A stretch of 64,000 nucleotides of DNA from Aristolochia californica (lineage: Eukaryota > Streptophyta > Magnoliopsida > Piperales > Aristolochiaceae), in the NCBI GenBank assembly GCA_029961685.1, contig JARWKL010000008.1:29947619-30011618 (forward strand). The letters are read 5' to 3'. Within the stretch, counting starts at the first letter, position 1. Each line of letters starts with the position of its first letter. The translations under genes were made by a program, and so were the position numbers. This document shows, in pieces, positions 12,061 to 23,898 of this stretch. The notes below the pieces were generated by a model. That model did no database searches, was not told the DNA's origin, and saw only the letters and a program-made list of their open reading frames with translations.

Positions 12061-15000
12061 GTTTGGGAGTCAGCACTCAGTTAAAAATCCCCCGCCTCCC
12101 CCTTTACCCGACGATTGCAGAACCTGATATATAAAAACTAAAAAGTGTTTACAATTCCTTAAAATTACAGACACTTTTTGGAATTATCTCTCTCTACATT
12201 TGTGCATTGTGCATTTCAATTTTAGATGTATACTTTTTTCTTAAATCAAAGCTTGAGTTTTCACTTTCCCTTCATCTCGTAAAAAAAAAAAGAGAAAAAA
12301 GGCAAATAGATCACAACAAAATGAAAAATTTTCAGTTTATATGTGGAAAAAATTTAAAGCAATAAACAAATGTATGTAAATAAAATTTATTGAACACCAC
12401 AAATGAACACAAAATTTTTGTTATCCAAGTTTGGGAAATTCCACTAGTTCAACCCAAATAGCCCAGAATTTTATAAGAAAGAGATTATTCTGCAGAAGTT
12501 TAAAAAAATGGATATGCATGCTTGAAACATGTTAAAGATACAAATGACCTATGTATTAAAACCTTGCAAAGAGAATAACAGTAAATTCTAGAGTAAACAT
12601 GCGGTGCGATATTTACCTGAGTCAAACCAGCCATTATTTTCCCCATTTACAAAAAGTTGACCTAGCTATCATAGATGATTGTAAAGTGATTTACCATACG
12701 TAACGGACTATATTTTTTTAAGGAATGACTTATGGATAGGGAGTCAACACTCAGTCAAAAATCACCCACCTCCCCCTTTTCCCAACGATTGCAGAACCTG
12801 ATATATAAAAACTAAAAAGGGATTTGAATCCCTAAATATTACAGACACTTTTTGGAATTATCTCTCTCTACATTTGTGCATTGTGCATTTCCATTTTAGA
12901 TGTATACTTTTTTCGTAAATCAAACCATGTGTTTTCACTTTCACTTCATCTCGTAAACAATAAAAGAGATAAAAGGCAAATAGATCACAACAAAATGAAA
13001 ATTTTAGAGTTTATATATGGAAAGAATATAAAGTAATAAACAAATGTAAGTAAAGAAAATTTATTCACACACCACAAATGAACACAAAATTTTTGTTATC
13101 CAAGTTTGGTAAATTCCACAAGTTCAACCCTGATAGCTCGAAATCTTATAAGAAAGAGATATTTCTACACATGTTTTAAAAAATGGATATGCATGCTTTA
13201 AACATGTTAAAGATGCAAATGACCTATGGATCCAAACCTTTTAAAGAGAATAACATTAAATTCTCATGTGAACGTGCGGTAGGATATTTACTTGACTCAA
13301 ACATGCCATTATTTTGCCCATTTAAAAAAAGCTAACCTAATGATCATAGTTGATTGTAAAGTGATTTATCATGCATAACGAGGGAAAGTTTATTATGAAA
13401 TGACTTATGGATTGGGAGTCAACACTCAGTTAAAAATCCCTTGCCTCCCCCTTTTCCCACCGATTGCAGAACCTGATTTATAAAAACTAAAAGGAGTTAT
13501 ACAATCCCTAAAAATTACAGACACTTTTTGGAATTATCTCTCTCTACATTTGTGCATTGTGCATTTAAATTTTAGATGTATACTTTTTTCTTAAATCAAT
13601 GCTTGATTTTTCACTTTCCCTTCATCTCGTAAACTAAAAAAGAGATAAAAGGCAAATAGATCACAACAAAATGAAAATTTTAGAGTTTATGTATCGAAAG
13701 AATTCAAAGCACTAAAAAAATGTAAGTAAAAAAAATTTATTCACACACGACATAAGAACACAAATGTTTTATTATCCAAGTTTTCAAAATTTCACTCGTT
13801 CAACCTTATTAGCTCGAAATTTAATAAGAAAGAGATATTTCTACACATGTGTTAAAAAATGATTATGCATGCTTGAAACTAGTTAAAAATTTAAATGACC
13901 TACAGATCCAAACCTTTTAAAGAGAATAACATTAAATTCTTATATGAACGTGCGGTGGGATATTTACCCGAGTCCAACAAGCCATTATTTTCCCCATTTA
14001 CAAAAAGTTGACCTAACAATCATAGATGATTATAATGTGATTTATCATGCGTAACAGGCTATATTTTTGTTAGGAATGACTTATGGATTGGGAGTCAACA
14101 CTATATTAAAAATCCCACGCCTCCCCCTTTTCCCGACTATTGCAGAACCGGATATAAAAAAATTAAAAAGAGTTTACAATCCCTAAAATTTACAGAAACT
14201 TTTTGGAATTATCTCTCTTTACATTTGTGCATTGTACATTTCAATTTGAGATGTATTCTTTTTTCTTAAATCAAAGATTGAGTTTTCACTTTCCCTTCAT
14301 CTCGAAAAGAAAAAAAGAGATAAAAGCCAAATAGATCACAACAAAATGAAAATTTTAGAGTTTATATATAGAAATAATTTAAAGCAATAAACAAATGTAA
14401 GTAAAGAAAATTTATTCACACGCCACAAATGAACACAAAAGTTTTGTTATCAAAGTTTGGAAAATTCCACTAGTTCAACTCTAATAGCTCAGAATTTTAT
14501 AAGAAATAGATTATTCTACACAAGTTTTAAAAAATGGATGTGCATGCTTGAAAAGAGATAGAGATTGAAATAACCTATGGATCAAAATCTTTTAAAGAGA
14601 ATAACATTAAATTCTAGAGTGAACGAGTGGTGGGATATTTAACAGAGTCAAACAAGCCATTTTTTTGCCCATTTACAAAAAGCTGACCTAACGATCATTG
14701 ATGATTGTAAAGTGATTTATTATGCGTAACGGGCTATATTTTTGTAAGGAATGACTTATGGATTGGGTGTCAACACTCAGTTAAAAATCCCCCGCCTCCC
14801 CCTTTTCCCGATGATTGCAGAACCTGATAAATAAAAACTAAAAAGAGTTTATAATCCCTCAATATTACAGACACTTTTAGGAATTATCTCTCTCTACATT
14901 TGTGCATTGTGCATTTTCATTTTAGAAGTACACTTTTTTTTTAAATCAAAGCTTGAGTTTTCACTTTCCCTTGTAAAAAATGGCTATGCATGCTTGAAAG

Positions 15001-18000
15001 ATGTGAAAGATGCAAATGATCTTTGGATCCAAACCTTTTAAAGAGAATAACATTAAATTCTCAAGTGAAAGTGTGGTGGGATATTTACCCAAGTAAAACA
15101 AGCCATTATTTTGTCCATTTGCAAAAAGATCACCTAACGATCATAGACGTTGTAAAGTGATTTATCATGCGTAATGGGCTATATTTTAGTAAAGAATGAC
15201 TTATGGATTGGGAGTCAACACTCCGTTAAAAATTCCCCGCCTCCCCCTTTTCCCAACAATTGCAGACCTGATAAATAAAAACTGAAAAGAGTTTACAACC
15301 CATAAATATTACCGACACTTTATGGAATTATCTCTCTGTACATTTGTGCATTGTGCATTTCTCTTTTAGATGTATACTTTTTTCTTAAATCAAAGCTGGA
15401 GTTTTCACTTTCCCTTCATCTCGTAAACAAAAAAAGAGATAAAAGGCAAATACATCAGAATGAAATGAAAATTTTAGAGTTTATATTTGTAAAGAATTTA
15501 AGTAAAGATAATTTATTCACACACCAGAAATGAACACAAAAGTTTTGTTATCCAAGTTTGGGAAATTCCACTAGTTCAACCATAATCGCTCGGAATTTTA
15601 TAAGAAAGAGATTTTTAAACACATGTTTTAAAAAATGGATATGCATGCTTGAAGCAAGTTAAAGATGCAAATGACCTATGGATCCAAACCTGTTTAAAAA
15701 GAATAACATTAAATTCTCATGTGAATGTGTTGTGGGATATTTACCCGAGTCAAACAAGCTATTATTTTGCCCATTTAAAAAAAGCTGACCTAACTATCAT
15801 TAATGATTGTAAAGTGCTTTATCATGCGTGACAGGCTATATTTTTGTAAGGAATGACTTATGGATGGGAGTCAACACTCAGTTTAAAATCCCCCGCCTCC
15901 CCCTTTTCTCGATGATTGCAGAACCTGATATATAAAAACTAAAAAGAGTTTAGAATCCCTAACAATTATAGACACTTTTTGAAATTATCTCTCTCTACAT
16001 TTTTGCATTGTGCATTTCCATTTTAGATGTATACTTTTTTCTTAAATCAAAGCTTGAGTTTTCACTTTCCCTTCTTCTCGTAAACAAAAAAAAAAAGATA
16101 AAAGGCAAATAGTTCACAACAAAATGAAAATTTTAGAGTTTATGTATGGAAAGAATTCAAAGCAATAAACTAATGTAAGTAAAGAGAATTTATTCACACA
16201 CCACTAATGAACACAAAAGTTTTGTTATCCAAGTTTGGGAAATTCCACTAGTTCAACCCTAATTGCTCGAAATTTTATAAGAAAGAGAATTTTCTACACA
16301 TATTTTAAAAATGGATATGTATGCTTGAAACATGTTAAAGATGAAAATTACCTATCGATCCAAATCTTTAAAAGAGAATAACATTAAATTCTCAAGTGAA
16401 CGTGCGGTGGAATATTTAACCGAGTCAAACAAGCCATTATTTTGTCCATTTCCAAATAAGTTGACCCAACGATCATAAATGATTTTCAAGTGATTTATCA
16501 TGCGTTACGGACTATATTTTTGTAAGGAATGACTTATAGATTGGGAGTCAAAACTCAGTTAAAAATTCCATGCCTCCCCATTTTCCCGACGATTGCAGAA
16601 TTTGATATATAAAAACTAAATAGAGTTTAAAATCCCTAAAAATTATAGACACTTTTTGGAATTATCTCTCTCTACATTTGTGCATTGTTCATTTCCTTTT
16701 TCAATGTATACTTTTTTCTAAAATCAAAGCTTCCCTTCATCTCGTAAACCAAAAAAAAAGATAAAAGGCAAATAGATAACAACAAAATGAAAATTTTAGA
16801 GTTTATGTATGGAAAGAATTTAAAGAAATAAAAAAATGTTAGCAAAGAAAACTTATTCACACACCACAAATGAACAAAAAAGTTATGTTATCCAAGTTTA
16901 GGAAATCCCTCTAATTCATCCCTAATACCTCAGAATTTTATAAGAAAGAGATTTTTCTACACATGTTTTAAAAAATGGATAAACATGCTTGAAACATGTT
17001 AAAGATGCAAATGACCTATGGATCCAAACCTTTTTAGGACAATAACATTAAATTCTCATGTGAACGTCCGATGGGATATTTACCCGAGTCAAACAAGTCA
17101 TTATTTTGCCCATTTAGAAAAAGTTAACCTAACGATCATAGATGATTGTAAAGTGATTTACCATGCATAACAGGCTTTATTTTTTTAAGAAAAGACTCAT
17201 GAATTGGGAGTCAACACTCAGTTAAAAATCCCCCGCCTCCCCCTTTTCCCGACGGTTGCAAAATCTGATTTATAAAAACTAAAAAGAGTTTACAATTCCT
17301 AAAAATTAGCAACACTTTTTGGAATTATCTCTCTCTACATTTGAGCAATGTGCATTTCCATTGTAGATGTATGCTTTTTTCTTAAATCAAAACTTGAGTT
17401 TTCACTTTCCCTTCCCCTTCTTCGCGTAAACAAAAAAGAGATAAAAGGCAAATAGATGACAACAAAATGAAAATTCTTGAGTTTATGTATGGAAAGAATT
17501 TAAAGCAATAAACAAATGTCAATAAAGAAAATTTATTGAAACACCAAAATGAACACAAAAGTTTTGTTATCCAAGTTTGGGAAATTATACTAGTTCAACC
17601 CTAATAGCTCGGAATTTTATAAGAAAGTGATTTTTCTACACATGTTTTAAAAAATTGATATGCATGCTTGAAACATGTTAACTACTCAAATGACCTATGG
17701 ATCCAAACCTTTTATAGACAATAACATTAAATTCTCATATGAACGTGCGGTGGGATATTTACCCGAGTCGAACAAGCCATTATTTTGCTCCTTTACAAAA
17801 AGTTGACCTAACGACCATAGATGATTGTAAAGTGATTTATCATGCCTAATGGGCTATATTTTTGTAAGGAATGACTTATGGAGTGGGAGTCAACACTCTG
17901 TTAAAAATCCCCCGACTCCCACTTTTCCCGATGGTTACAGAACTTGATATAAAAAAACTAAAAAGAGTTTACAATCCCTAAAAATTATAGACACGTTTTG

Positions 18001-18370
18001 GAATTTTATTTTTCTACATTTGTGCATTGTTTATTTCCATTTTAGATGTGTACTTTTTTCATAAATCAAATTTTGAATTTTCACTTTCCCTACATCTCGT
18101 AAACATAAAAAGAGATAAAAGGCAAATAAAACACAACAAAAGGAAAATTTTAGAGTTTATGTAAGGAAAGAATTCGAAGCAATAAAAAAATGTAAGTAAA
18201 GAAAATTTATTCACAACCACATATGAACACAAAAGTTTTGTCATCGATGTTTGGGAAATTCCACTAGTTCAACCCTAATAGCTCGGAATTTTATAAGAAA
18301 GAGAGTTTTTTACACATGTTTTTAAAAATGGATATGCATGCTTGAAACATGTTAAAGATGCAAATGACCT
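12061..18370 (+). repeat. Divergent monomers without short-period HOR
   Basis: Anchors are at 12125, 12800, 13475, 14151, 14825, 15270, 15927, 16604, 17267 and 17945. Neighbouring monomers differ at scattered positions, and I see no repeating order over 2-5 monomers. Those at 16604, 17267 and 17945 match monomers at 33449, 34124 and 34795 better than their neighbours. The 14825-15270 interval is short because of a deletion. Open frames on either strand here (for example 15351-15533, 15649-15831, 16672-16869, 18059-18244) are chance frames inside the repeat. Confidence 0.85.
14964..14985 (+). other. ~228-bp intramonomer deletion junction
   Basis: TTCACTTTCCCTTGTAAAAA passes straight into TGGCTATGCATGCTTG. 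Normally the CCCTTCATCTCGTAAAC region and the TTTTAAAAAATGGATATGC region lie about 230 bp apart. Anchor spacing 14825-15270 is 445 bp, against about 673 elsewhere. GTAAA/TTAAAAAA similarity at the ends suggests short-homology joining. Confidence 0.85.
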
Positions 18371-20395
18371 ATGGGTCCAAACCTTTTATAGAGAATAATA
18401 TTAAATTCTCATGTGAACGTTTGGTGGGATATTTACCCGAGTCAAACAAGCCATTATTTTGCCCATTTACAAAAAGCTGACCTAAGGATCATAGACGATT
18501 GTAAAGTGATTTATCACATAACGGGCTATATTTTTGTAAGGAATGACTCATAGATTGGGAGTCAACACTGAGTTAATAATCCCCTGCTTCCCCCTTTTCA
18601 CGACGATTGTAGAACCTGATATATAAAAACTAAAAAGAGTTTACAATCCCTAAAAATTACAGAAACTTTTTGGAATTATCTCTCTCTACATTTCTGCATT
18701 GTGCATTTCCATTTTAGATGTATACTTTTTTCTTAAATCAAAGCTTGAGTTTTCACTTTCCCTTCATCTCGTCAACCAAAAAAATAGAAAAAAGGCAAAT
18801 AGATCACAACAAAATGAAAATTTTAGAGTTTATGAATGGAAAGAATTTAAACCAATAAAAAAATATAAGTAAAGAAAATTTATTCACACACCACAAATGA
18901 ACACAAAAGTTTTGTTATCCAAGATATGGAAATTCCACTAGTTCAACACTAATAGCTCTGAATTTTATAAGAAAGGGATATTTTAACACATTTTTTAAAA
19001 ATTGGGTATGTAGGCTTGAAACAAGTTAAAGTTGCTAATGACTTATGAATCCAAACCTTTTAAAGAGAATAACATAAAATTATTAAGTGAACGTGCGGTG
19101 GGATATTTACTAGAGTCAAATAAGTCATTATTTTTCCCATTTACAAAAAGCTGACCTAACAGTCATAGATGATTGTAAATTGATTTATCATGTGTAACCG
19201 GCTATATTTTTTTAAGGATTGATTTATGGATTGGGAGTCAACACCTAGTTAAAAATCCTCCGCCTCCCCCTTTTCCCGACGATTGCAGAACCTAATATAT
19301 AAAAACTGGAAAGAGTTTACAATCCCTAAAAATTACAAAGACTTTTTGGAATTATCTCTCTCTAAATTTGTGCATTGTGCATTTCCATTTTTGATGTGTA
19401 CTTTTTCCTTAAATCAAAACTGTAGTTTTTACTTTCCCTTCGTCTCGTAAACAAAAAAAGAGATAAAAGGCAAATAGATCACTAAACATTGAAAATTTTA
19501 GAGTTTATGAATAGAAAGAATATAAAGAAATAAAAAAAATGTAAGTAAAGAAAATTTATGCACACACCACAAATGAACAAAAAAATTTTGTCATCCAAGT
19601 TTTAGAAATTCCACTGGATCAACCCTAATCGCTCGGAATTTTATAAGAAAGAGATTTTTGTACCCATGTTTTAAAAAATGGATATGCGTGCTTGAAAGAT
19701 GTTAAAGATGCCAATGACCTATGGATCCAAACCTTTTAAAGAGAATAACATTAAATTCTCATATGAACGTGTGGTGGGATATTTACAGGAGTCAAACAAG
19801 ACATTATTTTGCCCATTTACCAAAAGCTGACCTAATGATCATAGATTATTGTAAAGTGATTTATCATGCGTAATGAGCTACATTTTTGTAAGGAATGACT
19901 TATGGATTGAGAGTCCACACTCAGTTAAAAATCCCATACCTCTCCCTTTTCTCGACGATTGCAGAACCTGATAAATAAAAACTAAAAAGAGTTTACAATC
20001 CCTAAATATTACAGAAATTTTTTGAAATTAACTCTCTGTATATTTTTGCATATTGCATTTCCATTTTAGATGTATACTCTTTTCTTAAATCAAAGCTTGA
20101 ATTTTCATTTTCCCTTCATCTCGTATGCAAAAAAAGAGATAAAAGGGAAATAGATCTCAACAAAATGAAAATTTTAGAGTTTATGTATGGAAAGAATTCA
20201 AAGCAATAAACAAATGTAAGTAAAGAAAATTTATTCACACATAACAAATGAACACAAAAGTTTTTTTATCCAAGTTAAGGAAATTCCACTAGTTCAACCC
20301 TAATAGCTCAGAATTTTATAAGAAAGAGAGTTTTCTACACATGTTTGAAAAAATGGATATGCATGCTAGAAACATGTTAAAGATGCAAATGACCT
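18371..20395 (+). repeat. Three-monomer duplicated block, copy 1
   Basis: Three monomers (anchors 18618, 19294, 19970) are repeated at an offset of 2025 bp in the adjacent block. Shared rare variants are ATGGGTCCAAACC, TTATCACATAACGGGC without the usual GCG, GACTCATAGATTGGG, CAACACCTAGTTAAAAATCC, AACTGGAAAGAG, GATCACTAAACATTG and CCCATACCTCTCCC. Monomer types differ from those of the left-hand HORs, so this is an independent event. Confidence 0.92.
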
Positions 20396-22421
20396 ATGGG
20401 TCCAAACCTTTTATAGAGAATAATATTAAATTCTCATGTGAACGTTTGGTGGGATATTTACCCGAGTCAAACAAGCCATTATTTTGCCCATTTACAAAAA
20501 ACTGACCTAAGGATCATAGACGATTGTAAAGTGATTTATCACATAACGGGCTATATTTTTGTAAGGAATGACTCATAGATTGGGAGTCAACACTCAGTTA
20601 ATAATCCCCTGCCTCCCCCTTTTCACGACGATTGTAGAACCTGATATATAAAAACTAAAAAGAGTTTACAATCCCTAAAAATTACAGAAACTTTTTGAAA
20701 TTATCTCTCTCTACATTTCTGCATTGTGCATTTCCATTTTAGATGTATACTTTTTTCTTAAATCAATGCTTGAGTTTTCACTTTCCCTTCATCTCATCAA
20801 CCAAAAAAATAGAAAAAAGGCAAATAGATCACAACAAAATGAAAATTTTAGAGTTTATGAATGGAAAGAATTTAAACCAATAAACAAATATAAGTAAAGA
20901 AAATTTATTCACACACCACAAATGAACACAAAAGTTTTGTTATCCAAGATATGGAAATTCCACTAGTTCAACACTAATAGCTCTGAATTTTATAAGAAAG
21001 GGATATTTTAACACATTTTTTAAAAATTGGGTATGTAGGCTTGAAACAAGTTAAAGTTGCAAATGACCTATGAATCCAAACCTTTTAAAGAGAATAACAT
21101 AAAATTATTAAGTGAACGTGCGGTGGGATATTTACCAGAGTCAAATAAGCCATTATTTTTCCCATTTACAAAAAGCTGACCTAACGGTCATAGATGATTG
21201 TAAATTGATTTATCATGTGTTACCGGCTATATTTTTTTAAGGATTGATTTATGGATTGGGAGTCAACACCTAGTTAAAAATCCTCCGCCTCCCCCTTTTC
21301 CCGACGATTGCAGAACCTAATATATAAAAACTGGAAAGAGTTTACAATCCCTAAAAATTACAAAGACTTTTTGGAATTATCTCTCTCTAAATTTGTGCAT
21401 TGTGCATTTCCATTTTTGATGTGTACTTTTTCCTTAAATCAAAACTGTAGTTTTTACTTTCCCTTCGTCTCGTAAACAAAAAAAAGAGATAAAAGGCAAA
21501 TAGATCACTAAACATTGAAAATTTTAGAGTTTATGAATAGAAAGAATATAAATAAATAAAAAAAATGTAAGTAAAGAAAATTTATGCACACACCACAAAT
21601 GAACAAAAAAATTTTGTCATCCAAGTTTTAGAAATTCCACTAGATCAACCCTAATCGCTCAGAATTTTATAAGAAAGAGATTTTTCTACACATGTTTTAA
21701 AAAATGGATATGCATGCTTGAAAGATGTTAAAGATGCCAATGACCTATGGATCAAAAACTTTTAAAGAGAATAACAATAAATTCTCAAGAGAACATGCGG
21801 TGGAATATTTACCCGAGTCAAACAAGCCATTATTTTGCCCATTTACTAAAAGCTGACCTAATGATCATAGATTATTGTAAAGTAATTTATCATGCGTAAT
21901 GGCCTACATTTTTGTAAGGAATGATTTATGGATTGAGAGTCCACACTCAGTTAAAAATCCCATACCTCTCCCTTTTCCCGACGATTGCAGAACCTGATAA
22001 ATAAAAACTAAAAAGTTTTTAAAATCCCTAAATATTATAGAAATTTTTTGGAATTATCTCTTTGTATATTTGTGCATATTGCATTGCCATTTTAGATGTA
22101 TACTCTTTTCTTAAATCAAAGCTTGAGTTTTCATTTTCCCTTCATCTCGTAAGCAAAAAAAGAGATAAAAGGGAAATAGATCTCAACAAAATGAAAATTT
22201 TAGAGTTTATGTATGGAAAGAATTCAAAGCAATAAACAAATGTAAGTTAAGAAAATTTATTCACACATCACAAATGAACACAAAAGCGTTTTTATCCAAG
22301 TTAAGGAAATTCCACTAGTTCAACCCTAATAGCTCAGAATTTTATAAGAAAGAGAGTTTTCTACACATGTTTGAAAAAATGGATATGCATGCTAGAAACA
22401 TGTTAAAGATACAAATGACCA
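20396..22421 (+). repeat. Three-monomer duplicated block, copy 2
   Basis: Anchors are at 20643, 21319 and 21995, each 2025 bp after its counterpart in copy 1. Identity is very high through the first two monomers. In the third, around 21775-21815, copy 2 reads TTCTCAAGAGAACATGCGG where copy 1 reads TTCTCATATGAACGTGTGG, although flanking rare variants match. That patch may reflect conversion by another monomer. Confidence 0.92.
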
Positions 22422-22550
22422 ATGGATAAAAACCTTTTAAAGAGAATAATATTAAATTCTCATGTGCATGTGCGGTTGGATATTTACCCGAGTCAAACAA
22501 GCCATTATTTTGCCCATTTACAAAAAGCTGACCTAACGATTATAGATGAT

Positions 22551-23224
22551 TGTAAAGCGATTTATCATGGGTAGCAGGCTATTTTTTATTTAGGAATGAC
22601 TAATGGATTGGGAGTCAAGACTGAGTTAAAAATCCCCAGCCTCCCTCTTTTCCCATCTATTGTTGACCCTGATATATTAAAACTAAAAAAAGTTTACAAT
22701 CCTTAAAAATTACAAACACATTTTGGAATTATCTGTCTCTATATTTGTGCATTGTGCATTTCCATTTTAGATGTATAATTTTTTATTAAATCAAAGCTTG
22801 AGTTTTCAGTTTCCCTTCATCTCGTAAACAAAAAAAGAGATAAAAGGTTAATAGATCACAACAAATGAAAATTTTAGAGTTTATGTATGGAAATAATTCA
22901 AAGAAATAAACAAATGTAAGTAAAGAAAATTAATTCACACACCACAAAGGAACACACAAGTTAGGTTATCCAAGTTTGGGAAATTCCACTAGTTCAACCA
23001 TAATAGCTCTGAATTTTATAAGAAAGAGATTTTTCTACACATATTTGAAAAAATAGATATGGATGCTTGAAACAAATTAACGATGCAAATGACCTATGGA
23101 TCCAAACCTTTTAAAGAGAATAACATTAAATTATCAAGTGAACGTGCGGTGGGATATTTACCTGAGTCAAAGAAGCCATTATTTTGCCCATTTACAAAAA
23201 GCTGACCTAACGATCATAGATCAT
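22551..23224 (+). repeat. Single-monomer tandem duplication, copy 1
   Basis: This monomer (anchor 22671) and the next one share private variants absent from most others: TGTAAAGCGATTTATCATGG, GGCTATTTTTTATTTAGG, GTCAAGACTGAGTT (copy 2: GTCAAGACAGAGTT), CCCATCTATTGTTG (copy 2: CCCATCGATTGTTG), AAAAAAAGTTTAC and AGATATGGATGCTTG. Offset is 674 bp, one monomer. This is a recent single-monomer duplication. Confidence 0.9.
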
Positions 23225-23898
23225 TGTAAAGCGATTTATCATGGGTAGTAGGCTATTTTTTATTTAGGAATGACTAATGGATTGGGAGTCAAGACAGAGT
23301 TAAAAATCCCCAGTCTCCCTCTTTTCCCATCGATTGTTGAACCTGATATATTCAAACTAAAAAAAGTTTACAATCCCTAAAAATTACAAACACATTTTGG
23401 AATTATCTCTCTCTATATTTGTGCATCGTGCATTTCCATTTTAGATGTATATTTTTTTTTAAATCAAAGCTTGAGTTTTCAGTTTCCCTTCATCTCGTAA
23501 ACAAAAAAAGAGATAAAAGGTCAATAGATCACAACAAAATGAAAATTTTAGAGTTTATGTATGGAAATAATTCAAAGAAATAAACAAATGTAAGTAAAGA
23601 AAATCAATTCACACACCACAAAGCAACACAAAAGTTAGGTTATCCAAGTTTGGGAAATTCCACTAGTTCAACCATAATAGCTCTGAATTTTATAAGTAAG
23701 AGATTTTTCTACACATATTTGAAAAAATAGATATGGATGCTTGAAACATATTAACGATGCAAATGACCTATGGATCCAAACCTTTTAAAGAGAATAACAT
23801 TAAATTATCAAGTGAACATGCGGTGGGATATTTACCTGAGTCAAACAAGCCATTATTTTGCCCATTTACAAAAAGCTAACCTAACGATCATAGATCAT
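23225..23898 (+). repeat. Single-monomer tandem duplication, copy 2
   Basis: Second copy of the preceding monomer (anchor 23345), with the same private variants and a few differences such as GTAGTAGGC for GTAGCAGGC. After about 23890 the sequence returns to the general variants (GTGATTTATCATGTGTAACGG). Confidence 0.88.

Noticed and set aside
16672..18244. Minus-strand frames with hydrophobic, phenylalanine/leucine-rich sequence resembling membrane proteins.
   Set aside because: The hydrophobicity reflects A/T-rich codons read from the A-rich plus strand. Other monomers carry stops in the same frame.
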